A stretch of 64,000 bases of DNA from Laguncularia racemosa. Lineage: Eukaryota > Streptophyta > Magnoliopsida > Myrtales > Combretaceae. Positions 48,884 to 60,900 of this stretch are shown here, one piece after another. Made by a program: the position numbers and the translations under genes. The DNA is taken from assembly GCA_037954665.1 (NCBI GenBank), contig JBBMOL010000022.1, positions 2,666,001 through 2,730,000 of the forward strand, written 5' to 3'. Positions within the stretch are counted from its first letter, which is position 1, and the number at the start of each line of letters is the position of its first letter. Under the pieces are notes generated by a model that saw only the letters and a program-made list of their open reading frames with translations, made no database searches and was not told where the DNA came from.

Positions 48884-49600
48884 CTATCATTAGGAGACCT
48901 TCTAAAGGGGGGTAGGCTAACCTCTAATAGCAAAACCTACACCCAATCCTAACAAGTTATGAACCTACATAACAAGAAGCCTAAAGTGGATAGCTTCATT
49001 TCCTTTTTTGATGAGGACCTAGAGAGTACCTAAAGCCCACATAATGATGCACTTGTTATATCAACTCGGATTGGTGGTTTTGAGGTTTGGAAGACGCTAA
49101 TTGACATTAGTAGTTTAGTAGACATCATTTTCAAAGTCATCTATAACCAAATGAAGCCAAAGCTCAAAGCTAAATTGAAGTTGTATAATCAGGACTTATA
49201 CAGTTTCAATAACCAGCCAGTTCGAGCTACTAAAAATAATTTCCCTCCCTATGAAGCTCAATGATGATAACAACATTATCGAATAGCTCATTAACTTCTT
49301 AGTAGTTGACTGCTAATCTCTCTATAATGTTATAGTAGGGGGACTAAGTTAGAATGCCTTCAGAATGGCTCCCTCTACAGTGTACTTGAAAGCTAAGTTT
49401 CTAACCCTAACAGGAGTTGGCATGTGCTGAGGGGACCAACAGTTAGCAAGGTCATGCTATTTGTAGACATTGACCAAGGGAGAAGTTCTTACTATTAAAC
49501 TGGGTTAGAGGAAAAGTTAAGTAACAAGGGGAACTGGTTGAGGAGACAAAGATAATATAACTTAGAAGCAGCCTCAAGTAGATTAGGCAAGTTGGGAAGT
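48884..49600 (+). pseudogene. outer gypsy gag-pol border and protease
   Basis: The + strand continues IRRPSKGG (the end of INTI.GGPS.GG) and later FEVWKTLIDISSLVDIIFKV, which corresponds to the retropepsin block V.LID.GSS.DI.F. The Asp is present, but the Gly of the catalytic D-T/S/I-G triad is Ser. Stops are frequent throughout, as in the rest of this element. Confidence 0.75.
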
Positions 49601-50500
49601 TCACTCTTGCTAAATTAAAACAATGTCTTGTTGACTTCCTTCAATCTAATAAGGATGTTTTCACCTGGTCACTATCAAACATGCCAGGTATTCCCTTAAA
49701 GATGACTACACATTACCTTAATGTCGACCTAACCTTCAAGGTCATGAAATAGAAAAGACATTACTTCGCCCTTGAAAAGTAGTTGGCAATTGAGGAAGAG
49801 GTGTAAAAGCTACTACAAGTGAGTTTTATGAGAGAGGAGCCTTACCTAACTTGGCTGGCCAATGGTATATTGGTCAAGAAATCTAATGAGAAATGGTGTG
49901 TATGCATTGATTTCACAAATCAGAATAAAGCCTACTTGAAAAATTGTTTTCCCCTCCTACTGATTGACTAACTAGTTGGCTCAATGTCCAGTTATGCCCT
50001 TTTGAGCTTCATGGACGCCTCTAAAAAAAAAAAAAACTAGGCAGTCTTAAAAATGTAACCCCAAAGAACTATCAAGGACGTATAGCATTTAATAAAACAA
50101 ATCACCCCTTTAAGCAACTCCCTTTCTAAGTCAAGTGATAGGTGTGTGGAGTTCTTCAAAATTCTGAAGAACTCGTCAAACTTTCAATGAACTAAGTAGT
50201 GTTAGGTGGCAATTTAAGATCTAAAGAGCTTTCTGACTACTACACCACTGTTGCTTAAACCAGTTCCTAGAGAAGAATTATACTTATACTTGTTCATAAG
50301 TGACTAAGCTATCTCTTCAATGTTATTCCAAGCTAATGGAAGGCAGTATAAGTTGGTGTACTATGTGAGTCACATCCTCTAGAGACTCGAAATCAGATAT
50401 TCAAAGGTATAAAATTTTGCCTTAGCTATGGTAATATCCATTTTCGGCCTTACTTTGAAGCTCATCAAGTAGTCATCCTAACGAATCAGCCACTACGCTA
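49600..50500 (+). pseudogene. outer gypsy reverse transcriptase
   Basis: Readable blocks are CLVDFLQSNKDVFTWSLSNM followed by PGI, NGILVKKSNEKWCVCIDFTN (RT motif with Asp), FPLLLID and SYALLSFMDAS. The region with the catalytic YVDD and the thumb is degraded or deleted between about 50040 and 50280: the block LSFMDAS runs into a 14-base A run and the following sequence does not give FGLKNAGATYQ. The order RT then RNase H then integrase agrees with gypsy. Confidence 0.8.
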
Positions 50501-52310
50501 GATATTACAAAAGCTTGATGTTTTAGGGAGAATGGTTAAGTATGTCTTGAAATTGAGTGCATACGATGTCCATTACCAACAAAGAGAAGCCATTAAAGCA
50601 CAAGTCTTGATTAATTTTATGGTAGAGTACACAACACATGATAAGGCCCTTTCCAATAAGGACATGGTAGTGTGGACTCTCTATATTGATAGATCATTCA
50701 CTCAAGCAAGGGCACTAGGGGGGGGGGGGGGGGGGGGGGGGGTGGGGCGCGGTAAGTGTAATAGGACTGGTGTTAAAAGGGCCACATGGAACAGAGGTAC
50801 ATTATGCACTAAAGTTTGGATTTCCAGCCAACAACAATGAAGTTAAATCCAAGGAACCTATTGCGAAAATGAGATTAACAAAAGAGGTTAGAGGTTTTTT
50901 CAAACTCTTAGCTAGTGGTTCAACATGTTGAAGGGGACTATTAAGTCAAGGATGATGGTATGACCAGATATTTAGAGGTCGTACGTGCACCTGGAGCAGA
51001 CTTTTTGGTTTGGAATATCATGAAAATACCACAAGCTAAAAATTCTTAGGTGAATAGACTATCCAAGTTAACCATAACTAGTGTTTTTGAATTGGATAGG
51101 AAAGTGTTTGTTGAATATCTACCCGACAAGAGCATTGGCTAACCACATCACCAATGCCCCGTGTTGCGAGCTGCAATCTATGCTAACTAGACCCAACTAG
51201 ATAAACCCATTCATTACATACTTAAAGGATGATACCACTCTAATGGATAGGAAAGAGGTAAGGAAATTTTTGTAAAGAGATCTTTGTACACCTTTATAGG
51301 TTACTAGCTCTACCAACATAGATTTAGCCTCCCTTACTGTAGATGTTTGTGATAGGAGGAAGCCTAGCATGTATTGGAAGAGCTGCACACCAATGTGTAT
51401 AGCAATCATATTAATAGTTAATCTTTATATATTAAAACCTTTCATCTCAATTATTATTGGCCTACGATGAAAAGAGATGATCGAGAAATGTGTTCAATGC
51501 TAAAAGTACGCTCCACTTGAGTGGGGGGCAGGGGAAGTGGAGTAGGACTAGTATTGAAAGGACCACATGAGACAGAGGCACATTATGCACTAAAGTTTGG
51601 ATTTCCTACTAACAACAATGATGCCAAATCTAAGGAACCCATTACGAAATAAGATTAGCAAAAGAGGTTAGAGGTTTCTTCAAACTCTTAGCTAGTGGCA
51701 AAACAAGTCAAAAAGGACTATTCAGTCAAGGATAATAGTATGACCAAATATTTGGAGGTCATACAACCACTTGGAGTGGAGTTTTTAGTTTAAAATATCA
51801 TAAAAATACCACAAGCTAAAAACTTTAAAGCGGATGGACTATCCAAATTAGCCTTAACAAGTCTTTTCAAGCTAGATAGGAAGGTGGTTATTATATATCT
51901 ACCCAGTAAGAGCATTGGCCAACCACATCACCAATGCCTCAAGCTATGAGCCGTAACCTACACCAATTGAACCTAACTAGAAAAACCCATTCATTACATA
52001 CTTAAAGGATGATACTATTCCAAAGGATAGGAAAGAGGCAAGGAATTTTTGCATAAAGCAGCTTTATACACCTTAAAGGTGACCAACTCTACCAACATGG
52101 ATTTAGCCTCCCTTACCTTAGATGTTTGAAACAGGAGGAAGCCAAACATGTATTAAAAGAGCTGCACATCGATGTATATAACAATCATATTAAGAGTTAA
52201 TCCCTATATGTTAAAGCCCTTCATCTCAGTTATTATTAGCCTATAATGAAAAGAGATGCCAAGGAGTTAGTTGAGAAATGTGTTCAATGCTAAAAGTATG
52301 CTCCTGTAAA
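50460..52310 (+). pseudogene. outer gypsy RNase H and integrase zinc region, duplicated
   Basis: The region opens with HQVVILTNQPLR and the 102-codon frame 50532-50840 (MVKYVLKLSAYDVHYQQREA then IKAQVL), the usual tether before RNase H. VVWTLYIDRSFTQARALG follows, where DG.S has become DRSF. After a 25-base G run the RNase H and zinc region appears twice in tandem: about 50743-51515 and 51516-52310. Shared segments include ACAGAGGTACATTATGCACT (first) against ACAGAGGCACATTATGCACT (second) and CCATTCATTACATACTTAAA in both. No functional frame remains. Confidence 0.8.
50718..50742 (+). repeat. 25-base G homopolymer
   Basis: An uninterrupted run of 25 G lies in the RNase H relic of the outer gypsy element, at the start of the duplicated segment. 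The second copy has only short G runs (GGGGGGCAGGGG) at the equivalent place near 51522-51533. It could be slippage, repair synthesis or a sequence error. Confidence 0.9.
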
Positions 52311-53030
52311 CTAGCTACCAAGTAGTAATCTTCTTCTCATCACTAGCTACTAGCCTTTTACTCAGTGAGGGATTGATATCTTAGGCCCCTTCCTTAAAGC
52401 AACTGGCTAATGATGGTACATTGTCATGGTTGTTGATTATTTTACTAAGTGGGTGAAAGTAGATGCAATGACCAAACTAACTTATAAAAGTGAGGAAAAT
52501 TTCATCCTAAACAACATACTATGCGATTTTGGCATATCATACGCGTTGATCACTAACAATGAAACTTAGTTCAACAATGGAAAGTTTAGGGAGTTTTATT
52601 TTAAGAAAGAGGTTAGAATCCACTACACCTTCGTAGCCTACCCTCAATCCAATGGCTAAGTGAAGGTTGTGAATAAGACTATATTACGCAGTCTAAAGAA
52701 AAAGGATGGACCATGCAATTTAAATCTAATTGAGGAAGTCTAAGATTTGGCAAGTACTCGCATGGTGGCTTATTAACAAAGGATAGTGCAGTACTATGAC
52801 AAAATAGTCAAACATAAGGCTTTCAAACATGGAGACTTAGTATGCAAAAAGCTAAAAGCTATAGGATCATGAGATGGGCAAGGAAATTCTATGCCTAATT
52901 GGGAAGATCGAATTAGAATTAAAGAGGAAGCTAGCCATCGCATATATAGGCTTGAAAGATTAGATAGACAACCAATCCCTAAGACTTAGAATGTTAGTAA
53001 CCTTAAATTGTACTTTAAATGAGACCATTT
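52311..53030 (+). pseudogene. outer gypsy integrase core
   Basis: The + strand reads GIDILGPFLKATG (first Asp), VMVVDYFTKWVKVDAMTKLT, FGISYALITNNET (second Asp now Asn: IT.N where ITDNG is usual) and FVAYPQSNG, then a stop, VKVVNKTILRSLKKK (the catalytic Glu position, before .N..I...L, reads V). Stops replace Trp and Gln codons, for example TGA before GIDILG where WG.D is usual. Inactive. Confidence 0.85.
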
Positions 53031-56000
53031 GTAAATACACTCTAATTAATGAAATGTTTATTTGTTCTAAGCATCTGTATTTTCTAGCCTGATTTCAAGG
53101 GAAGTTAAGCTCTGATACTTAGTATCTATCTAATGAGTTCTCAAAATATTAGCCTCAAGGTTTAAGCATTTGTAACCCCACATGAAGTAAATTATTGGCT
53201 AGGTCTCTGAAACCCATTTAAGGAAAGGAGGATGACTAACCTTTCTAACCTTTTCAAGGTAATAAATGGCCTAACCCCATGAGGGTGAACAGGTTGACCA
53301 ATGCAAAGATAAGGCACACTAATCTTGACTAGACTAGGTCTGTTAAGTCAAACCAACTTTAAAACACTTTGTTAATCAAGTTTGATCTTAAGCATTAAGA
53401 AAGGAAATAATGGTGTTAGAGGAAATTGGAAGATAAAGACAAAAAGGAAAAGTATGGGAGACTAACCTCATACAGCTTAGCCTACACCAAGGTCTTTACA
53501 TTATCATGAGTCACTTTACACCTTGGGGCACTACTTTCGCCCCAATCTTGTAGGAGCACGATGTGAAACATGACCTAATGGCACAACTTGAGATTCCCCA
53601 CTACTTTGTCCTTACTGCTTACATCTCAACTTGAAATGTAGACTAAGCCTTGTGCAAAAGTGCCTAAGACTTAAGGAGCGACTTTACAAGGTGCTAGGCT
53701 AAGGTGATGATTCTCAAATCCCCTTATTAAAATAAGTAGCCTAGATAATTAGGCTCAAGCTAGCCTCCACCCTCTTCCTCTAATTTAAGTTAGTTAAAGG
53801 GTCATTCGATCATCTCTTCACCAATGGGGACATACTGGTCAACCCTGATAGTGTTCCCCTTACCTTTATGGCTAGCTCCACCATTTTCTTCCCTCAACCT
53901 CTTCTAAGGTTTTAGGGGCGCAATGGACTTTTCTACTAGTTTACCCTTCCCAACAGGCTCAATAGTAGGACATCTCTCCTAAATTGGCTAGGGCTTCCTA
54001 ATCTTTATCCCCTTTTCCTTTAGATAGGGAGGGATAACTTTATCACCTCGGCCTTTGCCTTTTTTTCTTGCTTTTAGCCACAACCTTCTTTTAAGCGTGA
54101 AGTTAGGCCAGATTTGCCTTCTTAAGCTAAATCTCTACAAAAGACAAACAGAAAGAAACTAAGCTAAAGCAAAAAGTCATAACAAAATAAAAAGCACACC
54201 ATGTTGAACATAAGCCACCAAGAGCCTTCCTCCTTATAAAGTCACCATCAAACTAAACTCTTTAACTTGGTCTACTTTAGCATGGCAATTAAGGAACAAA
54301 TATTACCTTCACCCTTCTCTTCTTCATCACCTTGCTTTCTCTCATTTGAAGACACTTTTTCTCCTCTTTCCTTTAGGATGGCCCCAAATTGCATGGCAAC
54401 AATCATTTTGGTGTTATAGAATTGTTATGACTTACCTAGCTACCTTAGAAGAATTAGTTGCCTACCTAGCATTTTTTAAGAGGTCTATTAGCTTAGCTTT
54501 GATTAGCTCAACCTATCTAGTCCAAAAGTTTAGCTTGTTATTTAATTTCACCTTCACATACTTATCCTTCCATCTATGAATAGATGATGCTAGCCCTTTA
54601 AATAGCTTATACCTCAAACAGCATGTTAGATAATATTAGCTTATCACTGACTTGTTCCTTTTCAAGATATAAAAGTATCGAAACAACTCAAGCATGGGTC
54701 ATATCCTATGATCTACACATAAGATCTTAAAGGCCACTAGAATTAGGAATGAATTTAGGACGAGTTAACATAGGCTGACTTGATGGTAATTACAAAATGC
54801 CTTTTGAAATTGCAAAAATGGCAGCTAGTCTCTAAACTCAAAGTTCTTATAATGTATGAACGACTCTCGGTTTATTACCAAAGCAACCTTATCAAGTGGA
54901 TTCAGCTTAGCGACTTACTATCCTTGAGGTATGGGTTCAAAATATAAGAAGAAACTTTCGACATCACTATTAGGTAGTTTACTTTAAATGCCATTTAGCT
55001 CATCACCATAAACCACAACACTATTGTATAATGGCACAACAGTTTCTTGCCTTGACTATCATCTCCATTGACATCCTTTTATAGCTCATCAATTTTCTAA
55101 CTGCTTGTTTACTTCCACCACTGCTATCATGTTAGTGAACCTAGCATCATCCTCTACCATTGTTGTAGCTACTTTATTTAAAGCTAAGGTGGGGAGAATA
55201 GTCCTCTCGATGTTAAGTGCTAGCACTAACCCTTGCTCAATAAAAGTGTGAGAAGAGCTTGATCTGATATTCAACATACCTAATTAGAGAAATCTAATCT
55301 AGAAAAGATTAGGGATTAGAAAAGGGGGAGAATGAGACAACTTAGGTATAAATCAAAGAAGATAGAGAGTAAATTGAGAAGTAATTCAAAAAAGGATGTA
55401 AAGTTGTTTTTCTCTCTTTGTCTTGAGTATTTATAATCAAGCCTGAACATCAAGATAAGCAAATATTAAAGTATCCATATGCTGAAATGAAGCTAGACTA
55501 TCAAATTTTGACACGTGGTGTCACGCTAAAATGAAGGTCTTTGATTCATCCATACATAACCACCGTATCGAAGCCAATCGCCTAGCACTTAACATATATC
55601 CAGTGGCATTTAATGTGCTCAAATTTACATGCACTAAGATAAATTAAACTAAAACTTTCTCAAAAAACCCATTGATAATTACCTAGGCGGCTTCCCCATT
55701 GTTCCACCTATGTAAGACAGGACGTACCTCCTCACTTTAGCTTAGGGAGCATCAATTCGCAATAAAGAGGTTGGGTTCTTTCTTTCTAGCTTAGGATTTC
55801 TAACCATAGAAATTGTACTTATTTAGTCCTACTTAGTGCTTAACAGCTTTTGTCCTATAGAGGCACCGGTCACATTAGTCGCACTTGTAGTTAGAAGTCC
55901 ACAATGCCATGGGAATAGCTTAGATTCCTTGCCCACTTTGACTTATTGCTCAAGACATTGAATTAAGTCAGCTCATGTACCCTCATATGTCTTAATGGCT

Positions 56001-56035
56001 CGCCTAAAGTATACCCCTTTTGTTGCCCAATCACT
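53031..56035. other. outer gypsy 3' region, possible antisense ORF relic
   Basis: Three kilobases between integrase and the 3' LTR have no + strand gene. On the - strand, readable strings appear between about 54350 and 55280: LNIRSSSSHTFIEQGLVLAL, a coiled-coil-like TNMIAVVEVNKQLEN, and further on FKGLASSIHRWKDKYVKVKL. A WK..(F/Y)F.V motif like this is seen in antisense ORFs that some plant gypsy elements carry after pol. The best frame (55089-55277) is only 62 codons. Gag-like charge clusters at 53860-54120 are not interpretable. Confidence 0.4.
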
Positions 56036-56054
56036 AGAGAGATTTAGGGGCTAA
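56036..56054 (+). other. outer gypsy polypurine tract
   Basis: AGAGAGATTTAGGGGCTAA lies directly before TGTTGATAGG, the start of the 3' LTR. The form ..GGGGG.TAA|TGTTGATAGG is usual in this lineage. Confidence 0.7.
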
Positions 56055-56517
56055 TGTTGATAGGCCATTTTAACCAAAGGTCTAAGCCCAACTTAAGCCT
56101 ATATCCAGCTTTATTTAGGGGACTCGACCGTGTGCTCAAGTAGTAGCCTAGCCTTTCTCTTATATGGCCTTTGGACCCAATCAACTACAAATAAGACTTG
56201 TCATAGGTCATTAATTTTTATAGTTGCTTACTCTCCCACTATTGGGATACTCTAAACATGTAGCTAGAGGCATACCCTATGTTCTTTACAACCAATCGCC
56301 CATCGACATCCTCTATAAATACCCATAACCGTCTACAAGTAAGGGGATAGAAACAATTTTAGCTTTCTTGATCACTGTACACTAATTTCCTTATTCCTGC
56401 TTACATTCCAACTTGAGCATCGGAGTGGTAACGCTAGATAGCCCCAACACCCCTTATAGCTCATTATCTTCTTATGTTTTGCAAGTTCACACACCTCTCC
56501 TGAATCTTTAAACAACA
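56055..56517 (+). repeat. outer gypsy 3' LTR
   Basis: Begins TGTTGATAGGCCATTTTAA and ends CTTTAAACAACA. It aligns with the 5' LTR through CTTACTCTCCCACTATTGGG, CTCTATAAATACCCATA and GTAAGGGGATAGAAAC. Divergence from the 5' LTR is clearly higher than between the inner gypsy LTRs. Confidence 0.85.
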
Positions 56518-56520
56518 ACT

Positions 56521-56737
56521 ATGTAGCTAGATGTTGCACTTATTAATGACCTTTAATGGCAAATAATAAGAGGTAAGATTGTTGTTGACTAACAATAGTA
56601 GCAACTACTAAGGAAAGTATAAATGCACAATGGAAAAATGATTTCTATTCTTAGAAAGAGGGCATCATTTTCTCCATTTTAGTTAACATTTTCTTCAATC
56701 TAATGGTCAAATATTATCATTGCCTAACCATCACTTA
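56521..56737. repeat. 220-bp direct repeat, right copy
   Basis: Starts ATGTAGCTAGATGTTGCAC three bases after the 3' LTR and ends with CCATCACTTA. It matches 27032-27253 over its full length, with roughly one difference in ten bases by eye. It is the same orientation as the left copy. Confidence 0.85.
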
Positions 56738-57700
56738 TGTTGGAAGCAATGTAGTCAGATCTAATTTGGCTCCATTAGTTAAACCAATCTAATTATGACC
56801 TTTGGCTTAGGACAAGCTAGTTTAAACTCAAAAAGCCATATTAGCTCGAACCTGTTTAGAGTTGCTTGGCTCTTATAGTCTAACCTTGATTTGAACAAGT
56901 TGAATAAGTCATAGTGCACACAATTTTATTTTTTTTTTTGGCTTTATTAGAAAAATTGAAATAGTATTATATGAAAAGTCAAATAGTAAAATACTATTTA
57001 CTAAATATACTTAAGTATCAAGAGTCTAAATTCTAAAATTCAGCCATATCTTCTCATTTCATACCATTAGCGATATGCGGGATGGTGAATAAAGAAATGA
57101 TGATAATGACTTGATGATGTTTGATTAAACCATTAATTCAAATATGTAAATAAGTCATTTTTATTTTTTTTTATTAAAAGCTCATGGATTTATTTAGACA
57201 TTTAATTAATTGAATTGTATTTCTTACTTCCATTTAAATTTATGTAAGTTTGATCAAGTTTTGATTTATTTGAATATATAATTTGATTAAATTTAACATT
57301 TTAGTTATATTTAACTAAAATATAAATAATATTTATAAATTTAACAATCTGCTTTCAACTAAGTTTAATCTTGATTTAACCTTTTAATCCTTAATCCTTA
57401 TCTTGTGGAGGTTGAAGTTTGATTTAGATTTCACCAACTTGATTACAAGCTTTTAGTACATATAAATCTCTTAAAATTACTATAATAATATTTAACATTA
57501 TAAAACCTGAAAGCATTTTTCGCAAAACAAATATCCCATTCTTTATAGTGTACTAATTTATTTTTTATCCTTTTACCGTTTCCAATCTTTTTTGAGGCCA
57601 ACCTTTTCTCGTAAAATTATCTTGTAATTTTCAAATATTTCCAGATATGAAACTGAATATAATTTCGATATATGATTTTATTATTATTTTTATGGTCAAC
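56738..57700. other. intergenic DNA left of the BSD gene
   Basis: AT-rich sequence without a supported frame. A diverged block at 56770-56900 has a few LTR-like words but no boundaries. Nothing else is recognised. Confidence 0.5.
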
Positions 57701-57934
57701 TCTAGCAGCAGAGAATGTCAATGAAAGAAGCAAAATCCAGTGCAGAAGACCATGGTTTAAGGCGTGGTCACCACGTTGACACGTCATTCCCAAGGAAGTT
57801 TTCGTCTAAGCACTTTAACGGAAAGAAACTCACAAAAGTGGTAAAATAAATAAATAAAAAACAGAATCTCAACAATTTCACATTAATTCGCAAACAAAAA
57901 GCAGCAGCAGCAGCATTAGCATTGAGCCGAGCCG
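57701..57934 (+). promoter_or_regulatory. promoter-proximal region and 5' UTR of the BSD gene
   Basis: CCACGTTGACACGTCATTCC at 57771-57790 combines a W-box core (TTGAC, 57776-57780) with an ACGT core in GACACGTCA, elements bound by WRKY and bZIP factors in plants. The A-rich AAATAAATAAATAAAAA at about 57844-57860 could serve as a TATA region. A (GCA)5 microsatellite at 57901-57914 lies in the presumed 5' UTR. The transcription start is not determined. Confidence 0.45.
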
Positions 57935-60900
57935 ATGGACTTCTGGAACCGAGCCAGGAGCTTCGCGGAGGATGCCGCGAAGCGATCTCAGGAGCTGACC
58001 AAAGAAGCCGCTCGTCGATCTCAGGAAATCACAATCGGCTCGTCGAAGTTAGCCGACATTGTGTCGGAGACAGCGAAGCGGTCTAAGGAGATCGCAGCGG
58101 AGGCGTCGAAGAAAGCCGACCAGATCAAGCTTGAAGCGATCAAGCGCGCCGATCAGATCAAGTCGTTAGCCGAATCGTCCACCGCGCTATCGATTACAGA
58201 TTCGATTGTTTTGGGGGAGAAGGACAGTATTGAGGAGGCGGATCTGGAGAAGGTTGGAGTGACGGAGGAGTTGAGAGAGTTCGCTAGAGGGATTAATGTC
58301 ACTACGTTTCAAGATTTTCCGTTGCAAGGTTTGTGATTTTTGCTGCAAATGGAATGAAAACCCTAAACCCAAACCTAGGGCCTGTGCACATTTGCATGTT
58401 ACTGTAATTTTACAGGAATTTCTAGTGAATTTCTAATTGTCGCGCATAATTTGATTATGCATATTTCCACCAATCAGATATTTCCACTTGTATCAATTTT
58501 TTGTCATATATGATGTAATACGAATGAGCCTTGGAATGGAGAGCGGGAAGTTTCCATTCACTTCATGTTTATTATCGAAAGTTTAGAGATTAGAAGAGTA
58601 ATAAATTAGAACGTTCTTATTTTAGTATGATGTATATGCCTGTCCTTTAGAAAAATTTATATTGTTTTTGGCAGCTTCAGGATAAAAATGGAATGACAAA
58701 ATTATAAAGACAAGCGAAAAGTATCAAACTTTCACAATAGAATAGACCTATATTTAGCAAGTAGTTAATTGAGCAAGCTTTAGGATGAGTTTGCTTTGCT
58801 ATAAAATGTTACATGGAGTCAGGATAGGAGGTTCAAGTTCGAATCCATACAGCCTTTTTACATTCATTTAATTGTTAGTTTTCTTGGAATATCGTTGATG
58901 CCTCAGTCTATATGTGAGGAGAGTATGCAAGTGTGACTGTGAAATGACATTTAATTTAGATTTGTTGGTTGTATTGCCAAGCTTATTTATTTAAATTAGT
59001 GGGTGCTTGCTTCTATAATTGAAGTATGTTCTTGGATTTCTTATGTGCCATTTTTTGCCTTTTTTTTATTGGAAATTTCAGATGATTCTGAGATGTCAAA
59101 TGTTCCTACAATCTCGAATGTGAGCCAGGATCTTAATGAATTCCAGGAAAAACATGCCAAACTTGTTCTTTCAGCAGTCAAGGTGATTATCTTTCCAGTG
59201 TATTTTACTTTGAGTCCCAAACTAGAAAATGACTCCTTTTTGACCTGTACATGGTAATGATGGCCTATTGATAAAGGTTTACCCAAAATGAGAACTGAGA
59301 TGGTGAGGGAATGGAACCCATAGCATTGAAATAGCTATTTTGTTTGCCTCGATGTATATGTCCTTTTGATATTGTGGAATGACAATAAAAGGAGCCAACT
59401 TTCTCACTGTCATTCATACTACTTCCATGTGCTGCAAGAGAATCCTGTTGATGTTAACCATGCAGTGTGCATCTGAATGGACATTCTGATAGATAGTTAT
59501 TGTTTCAATTTGAAGGAAATAATTCATAAATTTTGTCAAATTTAGGGCTGTGGATACGTACAGGTTAAGGCTTCTTGCCCAAATTTTGCATCAACTGGTT
59601 TTATGGCTGAAGCCTTCTGTTGTTGGGAAACCGGAATTAATTTTCTTTTGTGCCTTTTCAGACATGAAGCTTTTGTTATTTAGATGCTTCCTTGTGCTGA
59701 AAGAGGCTATTCGCTCAAACTGCCCTTCTCCTTTATGATTTTCTTAAGTAATCTCTCCTTTATGTACAGGTCCTTAAGTTTTCACAATCACAAACTTCCC
59801 CCTGTTTGCTAAATTTTCACGTTTCCTCTCGAAGATGTATTTCATAAAAGATGATATAGAAGCTACCAACTTGATCTCTTAGAATCAATGAATGCAGATG
59901 CATGAATGTGGTGACATGATCAAAAAATCATTCTTCAATACTCTTTTCTTATTATTTTATTTTATTTTACTTTTTTTAAATAAACCTTGCAATTTTTGCT
60001 GACTCTTGCAGGAGATCTCAAAGTTAAGATACGAGTTATGCCCACGTACTATGAAGGAGAGAAAGTTTTGGAGAATATACTTCATCTTGGTGAACAAACA
60101 GTTGGCATCGTAAGTAATCTATTGTTAAGATAGGCCTCTTGTTACTATTATCTTAAATGAGTATTTATCCTCAATTTTCATTAATTTTCGGTCCACCTCT
60201 TGGCTTTAGGTACATTTACTCAGTTGTTATCTAGCTTCATTTGAAAGGCTCAATTTGGTGTGAATTTAATCACATTTAATAAATTATTGACAATGGGATT
60301 GGTTGCTTCCATCACATATACTGTTTGAAAACCATGTGTAATCATAAAACAGCCTGCCTATATGAAGTTCCATGTCACCCTAATGCATGAGCTGTGCATT
60401 CATGAACTATTTGAACATTTGGACCTCTTTCAGTTTCATTATTGGAAAATGCTGCAATCTGCAAAACAATCCTGCTATTAATTGAGCTCCTTTCTCACCA
60501 GACGATTCTGAGCTTTTCATACTTGAGTTAGCTCTTCGACATATTTTCTTGCAAATGTGCTGTTGGTTTGATTAGATTTCTGACGTGAAGTTCCCAATTA
60601 ACTTGCGTATGAGCATCAAGAGAGAATAAAATTCATGTAGTTCAATATGATCTTATGCTATTTTTTCTTAAAGGTTATTCAAGCTTTGATTCTCTTCATC
60701 ATAGCAGCTTAATTCCATTAACAGCGACAGGATCCTATTGACTGGAATATGTTATGTTTTCTTCTTCTGAGAGTTGAAGACATGGCCGGAAGACCATCTT
60801 CTGTTGTCAAACTATAAAGTTTGCTCAAATTGGATAATTTCTGTTTTGCATGAGCATCTCAACTTTCGTTTAAATAATAGCAGCTGTTTTTCTTTCCACT

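Larger units (their letters stand above)
27254..56517 (+). mobile_element. outer Ty3/gypsy (Tat/Retand-like) retrotransposon, nested host
   Basis: The element reads left to right: LTR, PBS, gag, protease, RT, RNase H, integrase, non-coding 3' region, PPT, LTR. Two insertions (28429-33271 and 34116-48883) interrupt gag and the gag-pol border. Without them the element is about 9.65 kb. Across the second insertion the frame rejoins as INTI then IRRPSKGG, the position of the conserved INTI.GGP..GG motif of this lineage. Stops and frameshifts are frequent and the LTRs differ at many sites, so it is the oldest layer of the nest. Confidence 0.85.

Noticed and set aside
59003..59257. 84-codon + frame as a separate small gene
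   Set aside because: It includes BSD exon 2 in frame but extends into both introns; the canonical splice sites and BSD homology explain it.
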